DNA of 31,942 bases from a virus. The DNA lies in the IMG/VR virus record IMGVR_UViG_3300043427_001369, positions 1 to 31,942 of that record; one strand, given 5' to 3'. This document shows positions 15,837 through 22,452 of the stretch, piece after piece; within the stretch, counting starts at the first letter, position 1; each line of letters opens with the position of its first letter. A model generated the notes under the pieces. It was not told the DNA's origin and did not search any database. It saw only the letters and a list, made by a program, of their open reading frames with translations. A program made the position numbers and the translations under genes.

Positions 15837-18800
15837 CAGGCGATACCAAGCGAACGGCGGACCTGGGGATTGTTCTTCATGCGGCGCTGTGCAATCTGCG
15901 CACCACGGGATGCTGCAGCCTGTCCGATGCGCTCCGCTTCATCCCTGGTGACGAACTCCTGGCTGTTGATCACCGTGGATTCAAAGCGGATGGCACCTTC
16001 GGTGGAGCCGGTGGTGAAGTCCTCATCCTGACGGCTGAACGGCACTTGGAGGGGCGTCTTGTCCTGGCCGCGCATGTACGGCACTGCGCGAACACCAAGG
16101 TCACCGGATGGTGTGCGCTGCAGGGGCAGGATCGCCTCAGGGCCTGCTTCGCCCATGACACCCGGCGCAAAGCTGCCGCCTTTGGCAAAGCGGAACATCG
16201 TGGCCTGGTTGACGATGCCACCCTTGGCGTAACGCTCCAGGTGGCCTTGGGGGGCAAAAATGCCGCCTTTGGCGAACACGGGGAACGATGCTTCAGCAGG
16301 AATCGGGCCAGCTGCGCCAAAGGAGAAGTCACCCACAGGATTGTTGGCGCTGAAGGATGTGGGTCCACTGGCTCCTGCCGCACTACCCGCCAGGCCGAAA
16401 ATCTTACCCACAGCCTGCAAGGTGATCATCACCAGCAACTGGCCGATGATCTCCTGGGCCATTTTGAAGAAGCTGTTGGCGACGCTTTGGAAGAAGTCGG
16501 CAAGCACCTGCTTGGCGGAACCGGCACCAGTGATGAGTTTGTTGAACGCATCACCGAAGGCATCGCCGATGTTGTTGGCGGAGGTGACCACGATATTGCC
16601 GAGGTTGCTCAGTTCGTTGAGGGAGCCGGTGGTTGCAGCAAGACCGGCCTGTATGCGCTCTATGTTTGTTGCCGCTCTACCAGGCCCCTCAGCAGCGGCA
16701 TTTACTACAGCCTCACGCTGACGTTGCAGCTGGGTTAGGGAGCGCTCTAGGTCAGCGGTTGAGATGCCCTTATTTGCTGCTCGGACTTCAGCAATAGCCG
16801 CCTTAGTTATGGCAATTTGCGTATCTAGTTCCTCTTTCTTCAGTGTTACGGCGCGTTCAAACTGGATAATGCGCTGTGCTTCTGCAGGGAGCATACCCTC
16901 TTGTACAAGACGCAGATATTCTTTGGCGTCTGAGAGCTGCATCTCCTGTTGCTTTCTGTAATTACTTATGTCTTCACCTGCGCTACGGACAGCCTCGCGA
17001 TTCTGGAGTTCTTGCTTGAATCTTTCCGTGGCTAGCTGCCGAATTGCGTCTTCGCTCTTACGACGAGCGTCTACAGCTTTTGCCTGTGCCAAGGCATTGA
17101 TGTGAGCCCGCTCGCCCTCGTAGTTGGCATTACGGAGGCTTGCAATGCGCTCCGCCTCAATCTGGGCCAACTCCTTGGCGAGTTCTGTCTGAAGAGCTAA
17201 GCCTTCACGACCATCACGACGAAGATCGCGGATGCGGTCTTCGTACTCCGCTACTTGGATAAATAGCTCCAGCTGAGCGCGCAACTCCATGGTGCGATCC
17301 TCAGGCGGTTTGGGGCCTTTCTTTTCTTTTGCTCCTTCTGCGGAGGCTGCGTCTAAACCTGTAGGAAAAGCGACACTGCTTTGAGGGGTAGGCAACCCAG
17401 GGGATTTAGATTGTGTTGCTTCAGGTCTATTTGCCATACCTTCCAGGCCGGCCACGACTGCTTTGCCTGGATCTAGGCCGAACATACGGGCAACCCAACC
17501 AATAGGAGTTGAGCTGTTAACCATGTTACGCACCGTGGCTTTCCACCTATCTGACACAGCTCCGAACGCTTGTGCGAATACAGCCTGTATAAAATCAGCA
17601 ACAGCCCGGAAAGCCGTACTCAGGAAGCCGAGACGATTGAAAATGATGTTTCCTGCGCCGTTAAACGCAGAGGAAAAGAAAGACGTGAACGTCGTCCAGC
17701 GGCTTGTCCACGCACTAACTATATCGTCAAACTGGCGACGCATCTCAGCTATGTATGTGCCTAGCCCTCTAATAACATCGCCAATGGCATTGAAGCCTGC
17801 AACAACACCGCGTACAAAAGCAACAATAGTACCTTCGTTGTCCTCAAAAAAGTCTGCAAATACAGTCTGAAAAGCAGCACCCAAGGGTTGCAGTTCTTTG
17901 CCTATTGCTTCCTGTGTGCGCCCCCAGGCTGTGGCAAGACGGCGACCGGCGGCCTCACCGCTTTGTGACATAGCAATCACATTTTTGCCATACTCCGTAT
18001 TGGCAAGACGCACGAACTTCATGAAGTCATTAAGGGTCACCTGACCCTTCTCAAGCATCTTGTCCAGCTCAGCTGGCGTCTTGCCGATTGACTCTGCAAA
18101 CAAGGTAAATGCACCTGGGAGACGTTCACCGATCTGTCCTCGAAGTTCCTCAGCACTTACCTTGCCCTTGGAGAAGATCTGAGCTGTGGCCAGCAGCGCT
18201 GCATCAAGGTCAGCCAAAGTTCCGCCTGTACCTAGGATGGCACTGGAAACACCAAGGAACGCCTCCTGGGCAGCCGCAACATCACCCCCAGCCCCTAGGA
18301 CCGAGGCGGAAAGCTTGGTGAAATTCCTAGTGACCTGCTCCTGGGGTATTGCAAGTGCCCTGGAGGTCTGGTCAATGAAGGCCAAGCTCTGTTGGTAGGC
18401 GGCGCTGTCCTCCACCACACCGCTCAAGGCGCGGCGTTGTTGATTGATGGCGGCGGCGTACTCAGCAGTAGCACTAGCAGCCTGGCGTAACATCGCAACC
18501 TGGGCGCCAATCGCGGCCCCAGCGAACGCACCACCAACACCACCCAAGGCGCCACCCGCAACGCCACCCAAGAAACCCTCAGGGCCGCCGAAGATGCCGC
18601 CGGAGATGGCTGCACCTGCGATTTGGGTTACACCCTGGGCAGTGATGCGGCGCTGGCTGTTACGTTTCCGATCTGCAATGTCAAGGCGCCGATCAAAATC
18701 AGCCAGTTCTGCGTCAAAGGCGCGTTTACGTGCTTGCCCCTCTAGATCCAGACCCTCTAGGAGTTTGTCGTATTCGCGTTGTCTGTATTTCTCCTGTATC

Positions 18801-19462
18801 TTGGCGCGCTCGTTTAGGCCACGCTCCATGGCATCGTTGATACCTTGCATGGCGCGTTCAACGCCTTGCTCTGCCTGCCTTACCTGGGCAGATACGGGCT
18901 GAGGTCCAATAGGGCGGTCGTATTGCGTACCAGGGCTATAGGGCGTAGAGCGGAAAGGTGGAGCGATGAATACACCACCTGGTCCACGCCCTGCTTGGGG
19001 AACGGCACCAAACTCTGTAGTACGCCGCCCTGCAACTTCTAAGGGATTGGCAGTGGTAGCTAGCTCTTGAATGCTGGCAACTTTCTGAGCACGACGCATC
19101 GCGCCTTGCTCTACTTGCTCCAGCTTTTTATAGGCAGATACAGTGCTATTTAAGTCAGCAATGTAATCACGCTGCGCTTTACCTACTTCTTTGAGATCCT
19201 GGGTAAGCTGTGTGTATAAAGGAGAGTGCAGCTGAGCTTGCTCTCTTACCCCTTTAAGCGCAGTTTCCAGCCCCTTTAGCGTCGCTTCGCTATTCTGCGC
19301 CTGCTTGCCATAGTCTAGGATCGCCTTCCTGGCTTTCTCTAGGACTGCATCACTTTGATTAACCGTTGCATCTAGGCCACGGAATGCGCTTTTTAGCTTG
19401 GCAAGCTCCTCATAGCCCTCAATCCCCAGCTTGACAAGGATGGGTTGTACTTGACTAGCCAC
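15836..19462 (-). CDS. Tail tape measure protein (1208 aa)
   Basis: This protein sets tail length and is threaded through the tube. The N-terminal 270 residues are mostly helical. A glycine- and alanine-rich hydrophobic stretch follows (about 275-320, GGIFGGPEGFLGGVAGGALG). Next comes the tape measure N-terminal domain, with SKGKVSAEELRGQIGERLPG, TLFAESIGKTPAELDKMLEK and VTLNDFMKF (about 430-490), a clear family signature. Long coiled coils fill about 690-920, and the C-terminus has GEAGPEAILPLQR and SGDLGVRAV (about 1105). At 1.5 angstrom per residue the tail would be about 180 nm. The GTG start has a G-rich ribosome binding site and overlaps the chaperone extension by eight bases. Confidence 0.94.
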   Translation of the reverse strand: MASQVQPILVKLGIEGYEELAKLKSAFRGLDATVNQSDAVLEKARKAILDYGKQAQNSEATLKGLETALKGVREQAQLHSPLYTQLTQDLKEVGKAQRDYIADLNSTVSAYKKLEQVEQGAMRRAQKVASIQELATTANPLEVAGRRTTEFGAVPQAGRGPGGVFIAPPFRSTPYSPGTQYDRPIGPQPVSAQVRQAEQGVERAMQGINDAMERGLNERAKIQEKYRQREYDKLLEGLDLEGQARKRAFDAELADFDRRLDIADRKRNSQRRITAQGVTQIAGAAISGGIFGGPEGFLGGVAGGALGGVGGAFAGAAIGAQVAMLRQAASATAEYAAAINQQRRALSGVVEDSAAYQQSLAFIDQTSRALAIPQEQVTRNFTKLSASVLGAGGDVAAAQEAFLGVSSAILGTGGTLADLDAALLATAQIFSKGKVSAEELRGQIGERLPGAFTLFAESIGKTPAELDKMLEKGQVTLNDFMKFVRLANTEYGKNVIAMSQSGEAAGRRLATAWGRTQEAIGKELQPLGAAFQTVFADFFEDNEGTIVAFVRGVVAGFNAIGDVIRGLGTYIAEMRRQFDDIVSAWTSRWTTFTSFFSSAFNGAGNIIFNRLGFLSTAFRAVADFIQAVFAQAFGAVSDRWKATVRNMVNSSTPIGWVARMFGLDPGKAVVAGLEGMANRPEATQSKSPGLPTPQSSVAFPTGLDAASAEGAKEKKGPKPPEDRTMELRAQLELFIQVAEYEDRIRDLRRDGREGLALQTELAKELAQIEAERIASLRNANYEGERAHINALAQAKAVDARRKSEDAIRQLATERFKQELQNREAVRSAGEDISNYRKQQEMQLSDAKEYLRLVQEGMLPAEAQRIIQFERAVTLKKEELDTQIAITKAAIAEVRAANKGISTADLERSLTQLQRQREAVVNAAAEGPGRAATNIERIQAGLAATTGSLNELSNLGNIVVTSANNIGDAFGDAFNKLITGAGSAKQVLADFFQSVANSFFKMAQEIIGQLLVMITLQAVGKIFGLAGSAAGASGPTSFSANNPVGDFSFGAAGPIPAEASFPVFAKGGIFAPQGHLERYAKGGIVNQATMFRFAKGGSFAPGVMGEAGPEAILPLQRTPSGDLGVRAVPYMRGQDKTPLQVPFSRQDEDFTTGSTEGAIRFESTVINSQEFVTRDEAERIGQAAASRGAQIAQRRMKNNPQVRRSLGIA

Positions 19463-20137
19463 CCCGTTTGCCCCCCTGGTCCTTGTGAAGCTCGTTTAGC
19501 GCCGCGATTTCCATGACCTGGATGTCGTCCAGCATGGTACGGCGGTCCTCAACATCATAGAGGTCAAATAGTCCGCCGGAACACACCAAAACCTCGTATC
19601 GCAGACCCGTGTAGCCCGCCATGGAAACGGTCCACTGGGTCTGCATACGCAGGAACATTGACACCGCCTCCCAGTTCTCATCCCACACCACGCAATGCTC
19701 CTCCTGGGGAGTGGAGGAGGAGGGTATAGAAATGCCGAACGCCTTGGCGTCGTCCTGGGACTTATCTTCGATTTTCTTGCTGCCAGACGCCCAGTACCTA
19801 GCAACCTCCTTTAGTTTCCCGCCCTGGCTCCCTCAAAGGTTTCGGTGTACGCCTTGAGCACGCCGCGAATCCAGTAGGGATCGTCTACGAACTCCTTCAA
19901 GGTCGCCAGGGAGAAGGGGATGGGTTGGCCGTCTTCGTCGGTGATGCCTTCCCAGTCCACCATGATGGTTTGGAGCAGCTGTGCGTCACCTTTTTCGCTC
20001 AGCTTGCTGAACTCCTTACGTCCCACACGCTTGAACACTGCATCAAACGAGGAGGAGTCAAAAGTGCCACCATCACTGGGCTCCTCGATCGTGACAGGCC
20101 ATTTGAAGGTTTTAACCTTCTTGCGGACGAACGCCAT
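19455..20137 (-). CDS. Tail assembly chaperone G-T fusion made by -1 frameshift
   Basis: This is the long chaperone product (about 227 residues). Ribosomes read the upstream chaperone frame to the slippery GGGAAAC at 19820-19814, slip back one base and continue for 119 residues to the stop at 19455. I translated the -1 frame across the junction: it runs LKEVARYWASGSKKIEDKSQ and on into HCVWDENWEAVSMFLRMQTQ with no stop. The C-terminal part (VWDENWEAVSMF, TQWTVSMAGYTGLRYEVL) matches the DUF1799-type tail chaperone T domain, which contains WPENW and QWR..GLdY. The T domain binds tape measure, and the G domain coats it. It overlaps the tape measure start by eight bases. Confidence 0.82.
19811..20137 (-). 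CDS. Tail assembly chaperone (G-like)
   Basis: This is the zero-frame product of the chaperone gene, ending at the TAA directly after the slippery site. From the ATG at 20137 it is 108 residues: MAFVRKKVKTFKWPVTIEEP, then SDGGTFDSSSFDAVFKRVGR, and later GITDEDGQPIPFSLATLKEF and VDDPYWIRGVLKAYTET. The pattern of a basic beta start, a P-DGG turn, F.A.FKR and 'l..dp....gi..AY.e' is that of phage tail assembly chaperones. A TTG start ten codons upstream is also open, but MAFVRKK is the typical family start. It lies between the tail tube and the tape measure genes, the normal place. Confidence 0.85.
   Translation of the reverse strand: MAFVRKKVKTFKWPVTIEEPSDGGTFDSSSFDAVFKRVGRKEFSKLSEKGDAQLLQTIMVDWEGITDEDGQPIPFSLATLKEFVDDPYWIRGVLKAYTETFEGARAGN
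19814..19820 (-). promoter_or_regulatory. -1 programmed frameshift slippery site GGGAAAC
   Basis: On the minus strand the end of the short chaperone frame reads GCG GGA AAC TAA, so the heptamer G GGA AAC has the correct X XXY YYZ phase directly before the stop codon. Lambda uses the near-identical GGGAAAG for its gpG/gpGT frameshift. In the -1 frame the mRNA continues GGG AAA CTA AAG and remains open for 119 codons. Downstream bases can form a stem and possibly a pseudoknot (see findings). A strong AGGAGG lies three to nine bases after the site. The call depends only on sequence; the efficiency is not known. Confidence 0.85.
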
Positions 20138-20172
20138 GTACCTGGGAATAGCTTGGTTGTACAGCAAAATAT

Positions 20173-20196
20173 AGCCCAGGTTTTTACACCTGGGCT
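20173..20196 (-). terminator. Intrinsic terminator after tail tube gene
   Basis: A perfect 9-bp inverted repeat, AGCCCAGGT and ACCTGGGCT, with a six-base loop is followed on the minus strand by ATATTTTG. It lies in the 83-base gap between the tail tube stop and the ATG of the chaperone. A hairpin here would let the tube be made in excess over the chaperones and tape measure. The same 8-bp arms occur in the terminator at 30797-30816. The U tract is short, so partial read-through is likely and also needed for downstream genes. Confidence 0.7.
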
Positions 20197-20220
20197 TTGT
20201 ACTACAACCTATCCCTAGGA

Positions 20221-21156
20221 TCAGGTATAAATAAGGCTGAACTCATCGTTCCCCGTGGTGCTGGGCACAAACGTCACTGGGATGCTCAGCATGTGGATAC
20301 CATCCTGATCGGTGTACGAGGGGTCACCAATGTCCACCCTGGTGGAAGCGAAGTCCACGATGTTACCTGCGGTCTGCCCGTGCTGGAACAGCAGATTGCC
20401 CAGGGTGCCATCGCTAAGGGCTGCGGTGAAGTAATCCTTGGCGGCGATGGTGGGGGCCTCGATAACCACCGTGCCAGTGCTGGCACGATCGGTGATGAGC
20501 ACCTCCTTGTTGCAGGAGATCAGCTCACGGTAGACAAGGGTGTTGCCCAGGTCAAACTCCACGGACTGGAGACAACCCACATAGGACAACAGCTGGAAGT
20601 CCGTGGTGTTGCCATTCTTGAACACCCTAGGGGTGGCCTGGTTGGCGTAGGTCACAGACGGCAGCGCCGTGTCGGTCGGCGCGTTGTAGATCCCGGTGAA
20701 GGTGAAGTTGATTTGGGGGATCTCGCCAACAGCACCACTGAGGGTAAAGGTGCCCCTGGCGCCAGTGACCTTATGCAGCACACCATCAATGTTGTAGTAG
20801 ATAGTGACGCTGGAAAACGCAGAGGAGACGGGGGCGTAGGTCACCGACGTACTAGCAACCACGGTCTCGCTCAGCCCACACGCTTGGAGGGCCTTGCCGT
20901 ACTGGGGGGCAGTGCCAGCAGTACCGCTACCGGCGAGTTCGACGCTGAACGTACACTCCACCCTGGTGTTAGCCAAGAGTTGCTCCGATGCGCCCAGGTA
21001 GGGGCGCACCAGATCTCGGCTAACAACGTCGCTTTGCAGGGGCACAATGTTCAGATCGCGCACCAGCACGGCATCGCTCCCCGTGGGGATGGGATCAGTG
21101 CCGTAGGTGCCTTCCGTCTCAATCAGGATGAGACGCTTCCGTGTCAGGAGCGGCAT
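20221..21156 (-). CDS. Major tail tube protein
   Basis: This 311-residue protein stacks to form the tail tube. It starts MPLLTRKRLILIETEGTYGT and continues DPIPTGSDAVLVRDLNIVPL and RPYLGASEQLLANTRVEC. Then come VELAGSGTAGTAPQYGKALQ, ACGLSE, and later YYNIDGVLHKVTGARGTFTL, VGEIPQINFTFTGIYN and a final beta strand. The order E..YG.DP.PTG / VELAGSG..G.AP..G..L.ACG / GARG / G..P...F.F.G is that of the siphophage tube family with two-domain folds. A GAGG ribosome binding site lies nine bases before the ATG. It is followed by a terminator, as expected for a gene needed in many copies. Confidence 0.88.
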   Translation of the reverse strand: MPLLTRKRLILIETEGTYGTDPIPTGSDAVLVRDLNIVPLQSDVVSRDLVRPYLGASEQLLANTRVECTFSVELAGSGTAGTAPQYGKALQACGLSETVVASTSVTYAPVSSAFSSVTIYYNIDGVLHKVTGARGTFTLSGAVGEIPQINFTFTGIYNAPTDTALPSVTYANQATPRVFKNGNTTDFQLLSYVGCLQSVEFDLGNTLVYRELISCNKEVLITDRASTGTVVIEAPTIAAKDYFTAALSDGTLGNLLFQHGQTAGNIVDFASTRVDIGDPSYTDQDGIHMLSIPVTFVPSTTGNDEFSLIYT

Positions 21157-21331
21157 CTGTGGTTACCTCGGGATTCTCTGGGGTGGGGCGGACTTCTTCC
21201 GCAGGTGACGTGCGAAAAACCAGCGTCCGAAGGCCGGTCTCAGGATCCAGGAGGTAGGAACCACCCTGCCCCTGGTACTCGTCTTCAACAATAAGTGCAG
21301 GGGGTTGGTACAAAGATCGACGACGGCTCAT
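21119..21331 (-). CDS. Small protein upstream of tail tube, unknown
   Basis: This 70-residue protein starts MSRRRSLYQPPALIVEDEYQ, continues GQGGSYLLDPETGLRTLVFR and ends in a proline- and acid-rich tail (PAEEVRPTPENPEVTTDAAP). Its ATG forms an ATGA overlap with the tail terminator stop, and its end overlaps the tail tube start by 38 bases. The acidic tail overlapping the tube's coding start is compositionally unlike its basic N-terminus. No family recognised; the position suggests a small tail or tail-completion accessory protein. Confidence 0.55.
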   Translation of the reverse strand: MSRRRSLYQPPALIVEDEYQGQGGSYLLDPETGLRTLVFRTSPAEEVRPTPENPEVTTDAAPDTEASHPD

Positions 21332-21759
21332 GGTGTGGCATCCAGGGCAGCGACTTGAGTGCGGTACTTGATGTCGTACTCGCAGGAGATCAACCCAGCA
21401 GGCTGATCGGCTTCAATTAGATTAAACGCCGTCTGTGATGGCTGAATATCAATCGCCAAGCCACCTAGGGTGAGATCCGCCATCAGCTTGCTGTGCATCG
21501 ACACCATCGTGGGGTCAGCCGAGCTGTCTGGGACCGTTCCACGCACGATGATGGTCACACGGACCCGCAGCAGCGCATCCAGGGTGGGCAAACTGGTCTG
21601 CTGCGTGTAGGTGATGCTAATAGGCTCGATAACCAAGGCTGGGGTTTCGCTGCGCCCCATCGCCTCAACCCTGGAGCGCCAAATGCGAGTACCTACACCT
21701 GCGGTGCCCGCAAGTACCGTGGCAAGCTGGGCCAGGATTTGTTCGTTCTTACTTGCCAC
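21328..21759 (-). CDS. Tail terminator-like protein
   Basis: This 143-residue protein should cap the tail tube and help it join the head. The pattern MASKNEQILAQLATVLAGTA, then GVGTRIWRSRVEAMGRSETP, PALVIEPISITYTQ, a beta meander LRVRVTIIVRGTV, DLTLGGLAIDIQPSQT and ISCEYDIKYRTQVAALD is typical of siphophage tail terminators (N-terminal helix, R-x-x-R loop, beta sheet, LGGLA.dI, final YRT). It lies upstream of the tail tube gene, the usual position. It follows the 48-residue gene by 20 bases. Confidence 0.75.
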   Translation of the reverse strand: MASKNEQILAQLATVLAGTAGVGTRIWRSRVEAMGRSETPALVIEPISITYTQQTSLPTLDALLRVRVTIIVRGTVPDSSADPTMVSMHSKLMADLTLGGLAIDIQPSQTAFNLIEADQPAGLISCEYDIKYRTQVAALDATP

Positions 21760-21779
21760 GATCTATGCGCTACCTGGAT

Positions 21780-21926
21780 CTAGCGTAGTTCGGACCAGGG
21801 ACCAGGATCCGCCTTACCGGAAAGTATGACCAGTGCGCGGCGGTAGTAATGCGTATCAGTCTTTCCCGCCTTTTCTAGGGCCTGCTTAACTGCAAACCAC
21901 TTTTCCCTGGTTTGTGCATCAATCAC
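21780..21926 (-). CDS. Small protein (48 aa) upstream of tail terminator
   Basis: I found this frame by reading the gap between its neighbours. It runs MIDAQTREKWFAVKQALEKA, then GKTDTHYYRRALVILSGKAD and ends PGPWSELR. The GTG start is preceded by an in-frame TAG one codon upstream and by a good GGAGG eight bases before, so the start is well defined. It is mostly helical with a WF..KQALE..G core. I have seen similar short proteins in cyanophages but no function. The strong ribosome binding site supports expression. Confidence 0.6.
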   Translation of the reverse strand: MIDAQTREKWFAVKQALEKAGKTDTHYYRRALVILSGKADPGPWSELR

Positions 21927-21983
21927 ACCTACCAAACCTCCAAAGCGACTACAGGTTGTTTGAAGTCTAGTGACAGCGAAAGA

Positions 21984-22274
21984 TTAGGATTTCCACGTCC
22001 CAGACACGTTTGAAGAGACGGCGGTAACGCTTTTCCACGTGCCCGCCACATTCACATAAACAGCAGAAGCGGTTTTCCAAGTGCCTCCAATGTTTACCCA
22101 TACATTGAGGCCGCTAGGTGGAGCGGCGCTTGGCCCGACTGCTACGAACGGCTGACCTAGGTAGGCGACATCCAGAGAGGTCGTACCTAGCGCCTTGGCT
22201 TCAACCTGGACAAAGGGCTGCCCGAGGTGGGCGATGTCCAGGGTTTGGAGATCGGTGTTACTCGGCAGGGTCAT
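21984..22274 (-). CDS. Small repeat-containing structural protein (96 aa)
   Basis: This protein is built of two repeat types. LDIAHLGQPFV (12-22) is repeated as LDVAYLGQPFV (34-44), 22 residues apart. NIGGTWK (61-67) is followed by NVAGTWK (75-81) and NVSGTWK (89-95), 14 residues apart. The 'LD.AY..QPFV' unit and the 'V.V.GTWK' units resemble decorations on virion or tail fibre proteins. The gene overlaps the 64-residue gene by 17 bases. Probably a virion surface protein; binding partner unknown. Confidence 0.6.
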   Translation of the reverse strand: MTLPSNTDLQTLDIAHLGQPFVQVEAKALGTTSLDVAYLGQPFVAVGPSAAPPSGLNVWVNIGGTWKTASAVYVNVAGTWKSVTAVSSNVSGTWKS

Positions 22275-22452
22275 CGGGGGTTACCTGGGTGCGGGCCTCA
22301 ACGAATGCAGCGGCGGCGTTCTGGATCTCGTCCATTGTGGGGAAGTGGTCAAACTTGAAGAACTGCGCCTCGTCTTCAGTAAGTACGACACGGGCGTACC
22401 ACTTGCCCGCCATGTCCTGTTCAACAGCGTGGACGTGATAAGTCATGGTCAT
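22258..22452 (-). CDS. Small hypothetical protein (64 aa)
   Basis: This gene starts MTMTYHVHAVEQDMAGKWYA; a second ATG lies two codons in, and TYHVHAVEQDMAGKW is the compact core. It continues RVVLTEDEAQFFKFDHFPTM and DEIQNAAAAFVEARTQ, a beta-beta-helix pattern. It forms an ATGA overlap with the end of the 819-residue gene, so it is likely coupled to it. No domain recognised. It may be a small accessory or chaperone for the neighbouring fibre. Confidence 0.5.
   Translation of the reverse strand: MTMTYHVHAVEQDMAGKWYARVVLTEDEAQFFKFDHFPTMDEIQNAAAAFVEARTQVTPDDPAE

Noticed and set aside
14986-15849. NlpC-like frame extended to 287 codons
   Set aside because: The extra upstream part overlaps the whole gpL-like gene in another frame and is Arg/Pro/Ala-rich. 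The GTG at 15372 with GTGA overlap gives a proper NlpC-like start.
19455-19691. DUF1799-like part as a separate gene from the GTG at 19691
   Set aside because: No ribosome binding site for this GTG, and the frame is open back to the slippery site. It is better explained as the frameshift extension.
20197-21294. Long + strand open frame (365 codons) antisense to the tail tube gene
   Set aside because: The minus-strand frame is a clear tail tube protein with a ribosome binding site. The + frame gives a His/Gly/Val-rich product with no recognisable domain and is a codon-bias shadow.
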